A DNA stretch of 64,000 bases from positions 1,474,300 through 1,538,299 of the forward strand of contig NZ_LKIU01000005.1 of assembly GCF_001307035.1 (NCBI RefSeq), given 5' to 3'. The position numbers were made by a program, and so were the translations under genes. The stretch comes from Arthrobacter sp. Edens01 (GTDB lineage Bacteria; Actinomycetota; Actinomycetes; Actinomycetales; Micrococcaceae). The notes under the pieces are model-generated. The model was not told the DNA's origin and did not search any database. It worked only from the letters and a program-made list of their open reading frames with translations. Positions 1 through 9,025 of this stretch are shown here, one piece after another (the stretch's first letter is position 1; each line of letters begins with the position of its first letter).

Positions 1-1
1 C

Positions 2-310
2 GTAGTTGTTGCCAATGCTCCCTACGTTCCTACGGAGCAGCTGCCCTTCCTCCCCCGGGAGGCCCGTATTCATGAACCCGCCGCCGCACTGGACGGCGGC
101 AGGGAGGGGCTGGAACTGCTCCGCCGGATCGCCGCCCAGGCACCGCAATGGCTAAGCCGGGGCGGGGAACTGCTGGCTGAGTGCAGCGGCGGCCAGGCCA
201 CGGACCTGGCTGAGGATTTCGCCGCCGCCGGGTTTGACGCAGCAGTCCGCACCGACACGGACACCGCCACAGCGGTGGTGTCCGGCACGCTGAAGAACCG
301 TTACGTCTAG
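2..310 (+). CDS. PrmC-like protein glutamine/N5 methyltransferase, C-terminal part (cut by window edge)
   Basis: Only the last 102 codons are in the window; the reading frame is open from base 2 to the TAG at 308-310. The translation begins VVVANAPYVPTEQL, which matches the N-P-P-Y loop of HemK/PrmC SAM-dependent methyltransferases in the NAPY form seen in PrmC-related proteins of actinobacteria. It continues with an EPAAALDGGREGLE segment, the usual downstream block of this family. These enzymes methylate a glutamine side chain, classically in peptide release factors. Whether this is the true release-factor enzyme or the paralogous 'PrmC-related' type cannot be decided without the N-terminal half. 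The stop codon interlocks with that of the convergent aminotransferase gene in CTAG at 307-310. Confidence 0.8.
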   Translation, partial: VVVANAPYVPTEQLPFLPREARIHEPAAALDGGREGLELLRRIAAQAPQWLSRGGELLAECSGGQATDLAEDFAAAGFDAAVRTDTDTATAVVSGTLKNRYV

Positions 311-1599
311 GCTGCGGGCGCGGCCTGTCCGGCTTCGTTCCCGGCATCGGCCACAGTCCCGGCGCCGGCATCCATTGCTGCATCCGACACCCGGTGCCCT
401 TCGAGGAACTCGGCAATCCGGTTGACTGCGTCGCGGATGTCTTCCTCGGCGGGCAGGATCACGAACCGGAAGTGGTCAGGGGCAGGCCAATGGAACGCAG
501 TGCCCTGCGAGACCAGGATCTTCTGTTCCTCCAGCAGATCCAGGACAAACTTCTCGTCGTCGTCGAACGGATACATGCCCCGGTCCAGTTTCGGAAACAG
601 GTACATGGCACCGGACGCGGGCACACAGCTGACGCCGGGGATCTGATTGAGGAGCCGGCAGGCGAGGTCGCTCTGCTCAGCGAGGCGGCCGCCGGGCTTC
701 ACCAGGTCATTGATGCTCTGGTATCCGCCCAGGGACGTCTGAATTGCATGCTGTGCCGGCACGTTGGGGCACAGGCGCAGGGACGCCAGCAGGTCCAGTG
801 ACTCCCGGTAGCTGGCGGTGTCCGCCCGCTTTCCCGTGATCGCCACCCAGCCGGCCCGGTAGCCGGGCATCCGGTAGGCCTTCGACAGTCCGGAGAAAGT
901 CAACACCGGAAGGTCACCCGCCAGCGAGGCCGTATGGATGTGTTCTGCACCCCGGTAGAGGATCTTTTCGTAGATCTCGTCCGAAAAAAGCACCAGGTTG
1001 TAGCGGCGGGCCAGGTCGACGAACTGCTCAAGGATGTGCCGGGGGTAGACCGCGCCGGTGGGGTTGTTCGGATTGATGATGACGATCGCACGGGTGCGGT
1101 CGCTGATCTTGGCTTCGAGGTCGGCCATGTCCGGCCACCAGTTGTTCTCCTCGTCGCAGGCATAATGAACGGCTTCTCCGCCGGAGAGCATCACCGAGGC
1201 CGTCCACAACGGATAGTCCGGTGATGGAATCAGCACCTGGTCGCCGGCCTCCAGGAACGCCTGCAGGGTCATTGAGATCAGTTCACTGACCCCGTTGCCA
1301 ACCCAGATGTCATCGACGCCAATCTGCATCAGTCCGCGGGTCTGGTAGTACTGCGAGATCGCGGTCCGGGCTGAGTAAATGCCCTTGGAATCGCTGTAGC
1401 CCTGAGCTCCGCGCAGGTGGTGGATCATGTCAACCACGATTGATTCCGGAGCTTCGAGTCCGAACGGTGCCGGATCACCGAGATTCATCTTCAGGATGCG
1501 CTGCCCCGCCGCCTCCATCTGCTTGGCGACGGCCTGTACCGGCCCCCTCAGGTCGTAGCGGATGTTCTGCAAACGGCTGGAATTCTGCATCAGGGGCAT
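307..1599 (-). CDS. PLP-dependent aminotransferase, class I/II (alanine/aspartate type)
   Basis: The product is a 430-residue fold-type I aminotransferase that should move an amino group between an amino acid and a 2-oxoacid in the cytoplasm. The N-terminal block LGDPAPFG, the substrate and PLP contacts INPNNPTGAVYP (about 175-186) and SDEIYEKILY (about 206-215), and the Schiff-base lysine in SGLSKAYRMPGYRAGW (Lys240) are all present. The sequence resembles the AlaA/AlaT branch (E. coli YfbQ and mycobacterial AspC), whose members mainly make alanine from pyruvate and glutamate; this substrate assignment is inference. The Ala/Gly-rich C-terminal tail after about residue 405 is not conserved in the family. 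The start could be Met1 or Met4. The gene is convergent with the methyltransferase. Confidence 0.88.
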   Translation of the reverse strand: MPLMQNSSRLQNIRYDLRGPVQAVAKQMEAAGQRILKMNLGDPAPFGLEAPESIVVDMIHHLRGAQGYSDSKGIYSARTAISQYYQTRGLMQIGVDDIWVGNGVSELISMTLQAFLEAGDQVLIPSPDYPLWTASVMLSGGEAVHYACDEENNWWPDMADLEAKISDRTRAIVIINPNNPTGAVYPRHILEQFVDLARRYNLVLFSDEIYEKILYRGAEHIHTASLAGDLPVLTFSGLSKAYRMPGYRAGWVAITGKRADTASYRESLDLLASLRLCPNVPAQHAIQTSLGGYQSINDLVKPGGRLAEQSDLACRLLNQIPGVSCVPASGAMYLFPKLDRGMYPFDDDEKFVLDLLEEQKILVSQGTAFHWPAPDHFRFVILPAEEDIRDAVNRIAEFLEGHRVSDAAMDAGAGTVADAGNEAGQAAPAA

Positions 1600-1680
1600 G
1601 ATCGGATTTTCCCACCGCGGCGGCTCCGAACCAAACCGGCACAGGACAAAGCGGTTCCAGGCACCCCACGGCCTGAGGTG

Positions 1681-3108
1681 TTAGGCGGCGCGGGGAGCGT
1701 GCTTTTCCACGTCCGCCGCCGCTTCGCGGACTCCGCGCATCCGGTCGTAGAGGAACGAGAACAGCAGGGCCAGCACCACGGCGATCAGAACGATGATTCC
1801 CATCCCGATCAGCCCTGCCTGCAGGCCGGCGGAGGCTTCGGCGTCGTAGTAAAGGATCGCTTTGTTGGCGATAGTCATCTGGTACAGCGGCTCGCCGCGG
1901 GCAATAAAGGCGAAGAATCCGGGGAGCGTTTCCAGCGGCACCACACCGGTAGCAGCCGGAAGGCCCATGAACACCACGTAGATCAGCGACAGCACCATGC
2001 CTGCGCTGCCGAAGATCGTGATCAGGGCAAAGGTCACTGCGGACACCGTGACGATGGACAGCCAGGTGCTGAAGAAGAACCACCCGCCGTGCGGGATGGG
2101 CATGCCCACGGCGTTCGCCACCCACATCATCAGTCCCGCCGTGGGAAGTCCGGCGACGACGGCGATGCCCCACTTGAGCAGGAAATCCACCCAGCGTGCC
2201 GGGAGCAGCCTTGGGCCCAGGACGTAGCGCGGCCCCAGCTCCACGGGAAGGACGCCCACGCGGGAGTCCACCAAAAAGTGCAGCGTCACGGACCCGCTGA
2301 GGCCCACCACCATCAGCAGGACCGAGTAGAAGAAGGCACCCATGCCCAGCGCGGCGCCGTCGGGAGGTTTCTGGAAGGCCGTTTCGGTGATTTGGATCGG
2401 ATCCCGCAGCACCTCGGCGGAGGTTCCGTCGATCTTCGGTGCCAGCTGTTCCTGCACCTGTGCCGGGACTCCTGCCTCGGTCAGCTCGGCGTCCTGGCGT
2501 TCGGTTGCCTCACCCTGGGCCTGGCGGGCGGTTTCCTCCAGCTGTTCGCCCACACTGGTGCTGGCCTGCTTCAGCGCCGGTTCGACGGCCTCGGCCGCGA
2601 GCTGGCTCGCCAGCGGGCTGGCCAGCGGATTGGTGTAAAGGGTGATCTGAGGGCGGCTGGCGTCGCCGTCGGTCAGCGAGGAGGAGACGAGTGATACTGC
2701 GGCTTCGGAGAAGTCCTCCTCCACCACCACCGCAGCAAAGACCTGCCCGGAACGGAGCTGGGACTGCGCCTCATCCCAGCTCAGCGGGCGCAGCTCAATT
2801 TCATCCGACGAGGAGAAACCATCCTCCATAGTCCTGGTGAGGTTCTCACCGAAATTCTCCTGGCCGGTGGGGGTGTCCGCACCCTGGTCGCGGTTCACGA
2901 CGGCGACCGGCAGGTGGTTGAGGTTGCTCTCCGGACTGCCCAGCCCGCCGATGTACAGCGCGGAGCCGGCTCCGCCCAGGACCAGCAGGACCAGCAGCGG
3001 GAGCAGCCAGGTGCGCGGGGAGAAATAGGCTCCTGCGCGGCTGCCGTTGTACTGGGGGCGCGCGCTGGGTTCTGTGCCGCGGCGTGAGCGTGGTTCGTGT
3101 GCGGGCAT
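1681..3108 (-). CDS. YhgE/Pip-family (DUF3533-like) membrane protein
   Basis: This is a 475-residue membrane protein with one hydrophobic segment near the N-terminus (about 33-53, LLPLLVLLVLGGAGSALYIG), a long extracytoplasmic domain, and about five more membrane helices between residues 260 and 455. That arrangement, with the block LPVAVVNRDQGAD just after the first helix, is typical of the YhgE/Pip and ABC-2-like families. Members include phage-infection proteins and the membrane parts of type VII-like or drug-export systems; no precise reaction is known. It lies 148 bp downstream of a MarR regulator on the same strand, so the two probably form a MarR-controlled export or envelope unit. No ATPase gene adjoins it on this strand. 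Confidence 0.8.
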   Translation of the reverse strand: MPAHEPRSRRGTEPSARPQYNGSRAGAYFSPRTWLLPLLVLLVLGGAGSALYIGGLGSPESNLNHLPVAVVNRDQGADTPTGQENFGENLTRTMEDGFSSSDEIELRPLSWDEAQSQLRSGQVFAAVVVEEDFSEAAVSLVSSSLTDGDASRPQITLYTNPLASPLASQLAAEAVEPALKQASTSVGEQLEETARQAQGEATERQDAELTEAGVPAQVQEQLAPKIDGTSAEVLRDPIQITETAFQKPPDGAALGMGAFFYSVLLMVVGLSGSVTLHFLVDSRVGVLPVELGPRYVLGPRLLPARWVDFLLKWGIAVVAGLPTAGLMMWVANAVGMPIPHGGWFFFSTWLSIVTVSAVTFALITIFGSAGMVLSLIYVVFMGLPAATGVVPLETLPGFFAFIARGEPLYQMTIANKAILYYDAEASAGLQAGLIGMGIIVLIAVVLALLFSFLYDRMRGVREAAADVEKHAPRAA

Positions 3109-3256
3109 GGGAACTACCTCCCGGGATACCGCGCGGTGTTACCGCACGTGCCGAACGTTGGGGGAAGCACTATCCCTATGAACGGTACGTGCAGCCTTAG
3201 CCGGCGCACAGGTCCAAGGCGGCCCCGGCGGCGTGTGCGGCAGAACTTTCCCCGGG

Positions 3257-3721
3257 TTAACCGCTGTGGTGCCGGCTGCCGTGCGGCTTCTCTTGTGCCA
3301 GCTGCGCCAGGATTCGTTCGAGTTCGGTACGGTCTTCCTCGGAGAGAACGGCAAAGTACTCATCGGCCTGCCGTGCTCTGTCCTCGCGCACTTCGGAGCG
3401 CATTTTTATGCCTTCGTCCGTCAGCGAGATGAGGGTGGCGCGCCGGTCGGAGGGATCCGGTCCCCGCTGCACCAGGTTCTTGGATTCCAGCTGATCCACG
3501 ACTTCCGTGGCCGACCGCGGCGCTATGCGGAGCATCTCTGCCAGGTCTTTGAGCCGCAGTCCGCCCTCGCCTCCGCTGCGTGCCACGGCGTTGAGCGCGC
3601 GGAACTGGTGCGGAGTGAGGTCAAACGGTGCCAGCTGCTTCATCCAGCGGCCGCGCAGGCCCCGGAAGGCAGCGTGCATCAGATCGCCCAGGGCGGCGGA
3701 GTCGGCGTCGGGGTGCGGCAT
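3257..3721 (-). CDS. MarR-family transcriptional regulator
   Basis: This 154-residue winged-helix protein has an N-terminal helix, then the recognition region LKDLAEMLRIAPRSATEVVD (about 58-77), and a wing with the family pattern DPSDRRATLISLTDEG (about 93-108). MarR proteins bind DNA as dimers and release it on binding small phenolic or cationic ligands or on oxidation. The start ATG at 3721 lies 22 bp from a TATACA -10-like element. The YhgE-like gene downstream is the natural target. The gene is divergent from a small membrane-protein gene at 3840. Confidence 0.88.
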   Translation of the reverse strand: MPHPDADSAALGDLMHAAFRGLRGRWMKQLAPFDLTPHQFRALNAVARSGGEGGLRLKDLAEMLRIAPRSATEVVDQLESKNLVQRGPDPSDRRATLISLTDEGIKMRSEVREDRARQADEYFAVLSEEDRTELERILAQLAQEKPHGSRHHSG

Positions 3722-3738
3722 GTCCCCAGTCTAGCCAT

Positions 3739-3760
3739 TCAATGTATAACCACACTTTGA
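3739..3760 (-). promoter_or_regulatory. Candidate marR promoter/operator
   Basis: On the minus strand the sequence TATACA (3743-3748) fits a -10 element about 22 bp before the marR ATG. It lies inside an imperfect inverted repeat whose outer ends are TCAA (3739-3742) and TTGA (3757-3760). This is the placement expected for an autoregulated MarR gene. The repeat is short and imperfect, so this is a suggestion only. Confidence 0.35.
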
Positions 3761-3839
3761 GGTAGCCGCCGTACTTGTGTGCGGATGTAGACTCCGGCAG
3801 ACCAGCCAAGCCCAGCCAACCGACTGAGGATAGGACACC

Positions 3840-4160
3840 GTGCGAGAATTCGTGAAGCTCCCCCGGACGGTCTGGAGCATGGTTGGGTTTACTATCGGGT
3901 GGCTGATCCCCTTGGGCATCATGCGGCTGGTCGAGGGCGACGGGCCGCGGCCGGTGGCACTGGCTCTCCTCCTGTCCGGGATCGCGCTGGCTCTGATTGC
4001 GTTCATTCATCGGGCCCAGTGGCGCTCCTCCGTGCGGCTTGCCGATAAACGACGGGAGGACGAGGAACGGCGCCGGCAGGCAATGGCCTACCAGGAAGAG
4101 CTCGAGGCTCGAAAGAGAGAGTATGAGGCGTTTCGGTGCCGGAATAGCCCGGACCCCTAG
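3840..4160 (+). CDS. Small two-helix membrane protein of unknown function
   Basis: This is a 106-residue protein starting at GTG 3840. Two hydrophobic stretches (about 12-30, VWSMVGFTIGWLIPLGIM, and about 38-57, PVALALLLSGIALALIAFI) are followed by a strongly charged, probably helical cytoplasmic tail rich in Arg and Glu (about 65-96), which could be a short coiled coil. I do not recognise a named family. It is divergent from marR and ends convergently with a GNAT gene, the two stop codons sharing CTAG at 4157-4160. Confidence 0.65.
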   Translation: MREFVKLPRTVWSMVGFTIGWLIPLGIMRLVEGDGPRPVALALLLSGIALALIAFIHRAQWRSSVRLADKRREDEERRRQAMAYQEELEARKREYEAFRCRNSPDP

Positions 4161-4639
4161 GCGGGACCGGACGGCACAGGAAGCGCCAGACTCAAATACA
4201 CGCTGTTCGGATCCTCGTTGTACCTGCCAAAGGGAGGGCACGCAACGAACCCTGCACTTTCATAGAGCCGACGCGCAGGAGCGAAGAAGTCCACGCTTCC
4301 GGTCTCCAGCGAGATCCGCTGAACCGAGCGGGCAGCTGCATCCTCCAGCAGATGCTCCAGCATCAACCGGCCGACGCCGCGGCCGCGCGCTGCGGGGGCT
4401 GTCCGCATTGACTTGAGCTCCTCGTGCCCCGGCTCCAGGACGACAAGGGCACCCGTCGCGGCAATGGACTCGCCGTCCCAGGCTACCCATAGTCGAACCG
4501 AGGAATGGCGGAGGGCGTCCAGATCCAGGGCATGCCGGCTCTCAGCAGGTGCTGTGGGACGCAGCTCATCCAGGTGGGCCTGCAGGAAAACTGACAGGCG
4601 CGGATCCAAGAAGTCCGCGCGGCGCAGCGAAATCGTCAT
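4157..4639 (-). CDS. GNAT-family N-acetyltransferase
   Basis: The product is a 160-residue acetyl-CoA-dependent transferase. The acetyl-CoA loop is AARGRGVGRLMLEHLLEDA (about 85-103, the R-G-x-G-x-G motif), preceded by the beta-strand ELKSMRTAP and followed by the C-terminal block RRLYESAGFVACPPFG. The start chosen is ATG 4639, giving MTISLRRADF, because the family usually begins there; the frame stays open upstream but that part looks non-coding. The substrate is unknown. The gene is divergent from the ABC transporter gene at 4783. Confidence 0.85.
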   Translation of the reverse strand: MTISLRRADFLDPRLSVFLQAHLDELRPTAPAESRHALDLDALRHSSVRLWVAWDGESIAATGALVVLEPGHEELKSMRTAPAARGRGVGRLMLEHLLEDAAARSVQRISLETGSVDFFAPARRLYESAGFVACPPFGRYNEDPNSVYLSLALPVPSGPA

Positions 4640-4782
4640 ACGGTTCAAACTAGGGGCCGGCACGTGGTGTATGCCTACTGTGACAAGGCGCCCACATATA
4701 CCCATAAACCACATAATGAGGTAACCTCTACATATCCGCCGGCAGTCAACCCGCCCGCAGCGGACATCCCGCAGGAGGAACC

Positions 4783-6681
4783 TTGGCAACAACCCACAGC
4801 ACCCGAGAACGCCCAGGCGCCGGCATGCCCGACGGACCTGGCGCAGTCCCCGGAACCAGCGGCCCCGGCGGAGGCGGCGGAGGACGCGGACCGGCGCGCC
4901 TGAACCCTGCCGATAAGAAACAGCTCACCCGCCATCCGGTCAGCCTGCGCCGCATCGCAGCCCTGTTCGCACCGCACACGCGCACCATCGCCGTCGTTGT
5001 GCTTCTGATCTCCGCAGCCTCGGTGGTCAACCTGGCCCAGCCATTCCTGGTACGAGCCGTCATCGATGACGCGCTGCCCAACCAGGACCTGCGCCTGCTG
5101 GCCATCCTCACCGCCTCCATGGTTGGTGTAGCGGCCCTGACCAGCGTGATCGGCGTGGTCCAGACCTGGCTTGCCACCGCCATGGGCCAGCGGGTCATGC
5201 ACACCCTGCGGACCAAACTCTTCACCCATCTGCAGGCGCAGTCGCTGGGATTCTTCACCAAAACCCGCGGCGGCGAAGTCCAGTCCCGCCTCACCCACGA
5301 CATTTCCGGCATGCAGTCCGTCGTCACAACCACCGCAACCGGCGTAGCCTCCAACCTGACAACCACCATTGCCACGGCCATCGCCATGGCTGCCCTCTCC
5401 CCCGGACTGAGCCTGATTTCATTGGTGGTCCTCCCGCCGGCCATCTGGCTGTCCCGGCGCGTAGCCAAGCTGCGGCGGAGCATCACCGACGAACGGCAGC
5501 GCGAACTCGCCGCCCTGCACACACAGGTTGAAGAGGGCCTCTCCGTGTCCGGCGTCCGGCTGGCAAAGACACTGGGCACCGTCCCGCGCGACGCCGAACG
5601 CTTCACCGCACGTTCGGAGAACCTGGTGGGCCTGGAACTGCGCAGCCAGCTTGCCGGCCGCTGGCGGATGGCCACCATGCAGATTGTCTTCGCCGCCATT
5701 CCCGCTGTGATCTACCTGGCCGCCGGCTTCCCGGCGACGAGCGGAGGCATGACCATCGGGACCCTGGTCGCGTTCACCGGACTGCAGGCAGCGATCTTCC
5801 GGCCCGTAATGGGCCTGCTGGACATCGGCGTGCAGTGGGTGACCGCGCTGGCCTTCTTCAGCCGGATCTTCGAGTACCTGGACCTCGAACCGCAGCTGAA
5901 GGCACCGGAGGATCCGGTGCGTCTGGAATCGGGCCGGGTGCGCGGCGAGGTTCGCTTTGAGGACGTGGATTTCGCGTACGACGGCGGCACACCGGTGCTG
6001 CGCAACATTAAGCTGACGCTGGCATCGGGAACAACCACCGCGGTGGTGGGAGCGACCGGGTCCGGCAAGTCCACTCTGGCTTCACTGATCCCGCGGCTGA
6101 ACGACCCAGCCGCGGGACGGGTCACCATTGACGGAGTTGATGTTCGGGATATCCACCCGCAGGACCTGTCCCGGATCGTGGGCGTCGTTTCGCAGGAGAC
6201 CTACCTGATTCATGCCTCGGTGCGGGAGAACCTGCTGCTGGCTGCCCCTGAGGCCGCTGATGATGAACTCTGGCAGGCACTGCGTGCGGCCCAAATCTCG
6301 GCGGCCATCGATTCACTCCCCGAAGGCCTGGACACGCTGGTCGGAGCCCGCGGCCACCGCTTCTCCGGCGGGGAGCAGCAGCGCCTGGCCATCGCGCGGA
6401 CAATCCTGCGCAATCCCCCGGTGCTCGTACTGGATGAGGCGACCTCAGCCTTGGACAACACCACCGAGGCACAGGTGCAGCTGGCTCTGGAGCAGCTCTC
6501 CGCAGGACGCACCACCCTCACCATCGCGCACCGGCTTTCCACGGTCCAGAACGCCGACCAGGTGGTTGTGCTCGACGCCGGGCAGATCGTTGAACGCGGA
6601 ACTCCGGCCGAACTGGCAGCGGCCAATGGACCGTTTGCCCGGCTGGCCGCACGCCGGGCCGAGGCGCCCGCGTTGAACTAG
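4783..6681 (+). CDS. ABC exporter half-transporter (fused membrane and ATPase domains)
   Basis: This 632-residue protein has a Gly/Pro-rich N-terminus (1-40), a six-helix ABC exporter membrane domain (about 60-350) and an ATPase domain. The ATPase motifs are Walker A GATGSGKST (about 423-431), signature FSGGEQQRLAIAR (about 527-539), Walker B VLVLDEATSALD (about 547-558) and the H-loop in TIAHRLST. It is of the MsbA/BmrA type and should work as a homodimer, exporting a lipid or a drug. The start is TTG 4783, chosen because an excellent ribosome-binding site (CAGGAGGAA, 4772-4780) precedes it. It lies in a region with two MarR genes, which suggests multidrug or stress export, though no operator links them to it. 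A hairpin terminator follows at 6682. Confidence 0.92.
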   Translation: MATTHSTRERPGAGMPDGPGAVPGTSGPGGGGGGRGPARLNPADKKQLTRHPVSLRRIAALFAPHTRTIAVVVLLISAASVVNLAQPFLVRAVIDDALPNQDLRLLAILTASMVGVAALTSVIGVVQTWLATAMGQRVMHTLRTKLFTHLQAQSLGFFTKTRGGEVQSRLTHDISGMQSVVTTTATGVASNLTTTIATAIAMAALSPGLSLISLVVLPPAIWLSRRVAKLRRSITDERQRELAALHTQVEEGLSVSGVRLAKTLGTVPRDAERFTARSENLVGLELRSQLAGRWRMATMQIVFAAIPAVIYLAAGFPATSGGMTIGTLVAFTGLQAAIFRPVMGLLDIGVQWVTALAFFSRIFEYLDLEPQLKAPEDPVRLESGRVRGEVRFEDVDFAYDGGTPVLRNIKLTLASGTTTAVVGATGSGKSTLASLIPRLNDPAAGRVTIDGVDVRDIHPQDLSRIVGVVSQETYLIHASVRENLLLAAPEAADDELWQALRAAQISAAIDSLPEGLDTLVGARGHRFSGGEQQRLAIARTILRNPPVLVLDEATSALDNTTEAQVQLALEQLSAGRTTLTIAHRLSTVQNADQVVVLDAGQIVERGTPAELAAANGPFARLAARRAEAPALN

Positions 6682-6725
6682 AACAGCGGAAGGCCAGCCC
6701 GATGATGGTGCCGCCTTCCGCTGTT
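6682..6725. terminator. Bidirectional hairpin terminator
   Basis: A perfect 13-bp stem (AACAGCGGAAGGC at 6682-6694 and its complement at 6713-6725) encloses an 18-nt loop, right after the ABC transporter stop and before the convergent marR stop. The plus-strand stem runs into TTT. It should stop transcription from both sides. Confidence 0.75.
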
Positions 6726-6742
6726 TACGTCGGGACGTGCGC

Positions 6743-7258
6743 CTAGGCAGGTTCCTCCAGCACCGCCGTCGTGCCCTGGGCGTCCTGCCGGGCCAGGGAC
6801 TCCCGCAGTCCAGGGCTCCCGCCGCCGCCAAGCCGGGCAAGGTACCCGGCGAACCGGTGCAGGTCCTCGGTGGACCAGGAGCCCAGCACAGCCGGATCGA
6901 GCATGATCCCCGTCTGCACGGCCGTCACCCGTTCGGCGGCGGCTGGTGTCAGCACCAGCACCCGGACCCGCCCGTCCGCAGGATCAGGCTGGACCTCGAT
7001 CAGGCCCAGGACCTCGAGCTGGCGCGACTGCCGGCTGATGACACTCTTATCCACCATCAGCAGTTCAGCCACAGCACCTGAGTGCAGCGGCCCGAACCGC
7101 TTGAGCAGCTGGAGCACTTTCAGTCCGAACAAGGACAGCGACGGATCCACGCCCCGGGCGGCTTCACGCATCCGGGAGCGGACAACCTCGGTCAGCAGGC
7201 GCAGATTCTGTTCAACCTCGCGCTGCGCCTGCTCACGGGAGAGCTCCTGGGAAGTCAC
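6743..7258 (-). CDS. MarR-family transcriptional regulator
   Basis: This is a 171-residue regulator with the winged-helix segment SGAVAELLMVDKSVISRQSR (about 60-79) and the wing DPADGRVRVLVLTPAA (about 92-107). It starts at GTG 7258, which overlaps the TGA of the upstream MFS gene by 4 bp (GTGA), so the two are translationally coupled. The regulator is the second gene of the operon, and the operon is preceded by two inverted repeats at 9026-9072 that look like its operators. It probably represses its own operon until a pump substrate binds. Confidence 0.88.
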   Translation of the reverse strand: MTSQELSREQAQREVEQNLRLLTEVVRSRMREAARGVDPSLSLFGLKVLQLLKRFGPLHSGAVAELLMVDKSVISRQSRQLEVLGLIEVQPDPADGRVRVLVLTPAAAERVTAVQTGIMLDPAVLGSWSTEDLHRFAGYLARLGGGGSPGLRESLARQDAQGTTAVLEEPA

Positions 7259-9012
7259 TTTCCGGCGTGTTCGCCGCCCGGCTGCCCGGCCGGTGAGGAC
7301 GGGTCAACCAGGCCAACAGACCCGGTGGCAGCAGCAGAAAGAGCGTGTTCGGCGGACTCCACCTCCGCAGCGGCGGGACCTCCGGCGGTTGCCTTGGCAG
7401 CGGCGGCCTTCTTCAGCTGCACGGCGTTCTGCCGGCCCAGTTTGGCGTTCGGAAGGAAGATAACGGCAATCAGTGTCACGACAGCCAGCGGAACGCTGTA
7501 CATGAACACATGCCCCACGCCGACTCCGTAGGCACTTTCCACCAGGGCGGCGATAGCAGCGGGCAATTCGGAGATCTTGGGAATGGTGCCGCTGCCGAGG
7601 GCGACGGCCGCAGCCGCCTGGTCCGCGGGAGCCAGGGCGCTGATGCCGTCCTTGATGTGGCTGGACACAATAGTGCCAAGCACCGAACCGAGCACCGACA
7701 CACCCACGGTGCCGCCGAGGCTGCGGAAGAAGGTGACGGCACTGGTCGCGACGCCGAGGTTCTTCACTTCAATGGAGTTCTGGACCACCAGCACCAGGTT
7801 CTGCATAAGCATGCCAAGCCCGGCGCCAAGTACGGCCATGTAGACGCCCACCAGCACCAGGTTGGTTTCGTACGTCAGCGTGCCCAGCAGGATCGTTCCG
7901 AGGACGGTGAGGACCCCGCCGGAGACCATGATGGCCTTCCACTTGCCCGTCCGGCTGATGACACCGCCAAACAGGGTGGACGCGATGAGAAGGCCGGCCA
8001 TCATGGGGATGGTCAGCAGCCCGGATTCAGTGGGCGTGGCGCCGCGGGCGAGCTGCATGTACTGGGCCAGGAACACCGAAGTGCCGAACATTGAAACGCC
8101 CACCGAGATGCTGGCCACCACGGCAAGCGTGAACGTGCGGTTCTTGAACATGGACAGCGGGATGATCGGTTCCGGGGACTTGAACTCCACGATCACGGCT
8201 GCGATCAGCAGGAGGGCGGAACCGGCGACCATCAGGAAGGACGCCAGGGATGCCCAGCCAAACTGGTTGCCGGCAAGGGTCACCCAGATCATCAGCAGCG
8301 ATACACCGCCGGCGATCAGGACGGCGCCAAGGTAGTCGATGTGGACTTTGCGCTTGGCATGCTTGGGCAGGTGCAGGGTGAGCTGCAGCAGGATGATCGC
8401 TGCAATGGCTACCGGAAGGGCGATGAAGAAGTTCCAGCGCCAGCCAAAGGCATCAGTTACGACGCCGCCCAGCAGCGGCCCGCCGACAGTTCCAACAGCC
8501 ATCACGGCTCCGAAGAGTCCGGCGTACTTCCCGCGGTCCCGCGGGCTGATGATGTCCGCCATGATGATCTGGCTCAGCGCAGCAAGGCCGCCGGCGCCCA
8601 GGCCCTGCAGCACGCGGAAGACGATGAGCGTGCCGGTGTCCTGCGAGAAGCCCGCCAGGGCCGATCCGAGCACAAAGATGCCCAGTGCAAGCTGGATGAG
8701 GAGCTTGCGGTTGAACAGGTCGGCAAACTTGCCCCAGAGCGGCGTCGAGACGGTCGTCGCGAGCAGCGTTCCCGTAACCACCCAGGTGTAGGCGGACTGG
8801 TCGCCGTCGAGGTCCGAGATGATCAGCGGCAGCGACGTGGACACCACGGTGCCCGCGAGGATGGAAACGAACATGCCCAGGAGCAGTCCGGACAGGGACT
8901 CCAGCACCTGGCGGTGAGTCATGGTTCCATCGGGCGAAACCGTCCTCTTGGGCGATTTCACCCTCCTGGGCTTCTCGGGCGGGATTGTGGCGCTTTTGGC
9001 TGCGGGGGGCAT
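7255..9012 (-). CDS. MFS drug:H+ antiporter, DHA2 (EmrB/QacA) type
   Basis: This is a 585-residue membrane protein with 14 predicted helices, a charged N-terminus of about 35 residues, the motif-A loop WGKFADLFNRKLLIQ (about 95-109) and the motif-C-like segment ARGKYAGLFGAVMAVGTVGG. The size and helix count fit DHA2 multidrug antiporters, which use the proton gradient to export amphiphilic compounds. The start ATG 9012 has an AGGAG site close before it. It is the first gene of a two-gene operon with marR. The hydrophilic, Ala-rich C-terminus (about 535-585) is longer than usual. Confidence 0.92.
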   Translation of the reverse strand: MPPAAKSATIPPEKPRRVKSPKRTVSPDGTMTHRQVLESLSGLLLGMFVSILAGTVVSTSLPLIISDLDGDQSAYTWVVTGTLLATTVSTPLWGKFADLFNRKLLIQLALGIFVLGSALAGFSQDTGTLIVFRVLQGLGAGGLAALSQIIMADIISPRDRGKYAGLFGAVMAVGTVGGPLLGGVVTDAFGWRWNFFIALPVAIAAIILLQLTLHLPKHAKRKVHIDYLGAVLIAGGVSLLMIWVTLAGNQFGWASLASFLMVAGSALLLIAAVIVEFKSPEPIIPLSMFKNRTFTLAVVASISVGVSMFGTSVFLAQYMQLARGATPTESGLLTIPMMAGLLIASTLFGGVISRTGKWKAIMVSGGVLTVLGTILLGTLTYETNLVLVGVYMAVLGAGLGMLMQNLVLVVQNSIEVKNLGVATSAVTFFRSLGGTVGVSVLGSVLGTIVSSHIKDGISALAPADQAAAAVALGSGTIPKISELPAAIAALVESAYGVGVGHVFMYSVPLAVVTLIAVIFLPNAKLGRQNAVQLKKAAAAKATAGGPAAAEVESAEHALSAAATGSVGLVDPSSPAGQPGGEHAGK

Positions 9013-9025
9013 CGGACTCCTGCTG

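Noticed and set aside
4718-4728. GAGGT-A-ACCTC palindrome between the GNAT and ABC transporter genes
   Set aside because: Arms of only 5 bp and no second copy; it does not resemble the MarR sites at 9026-9072.
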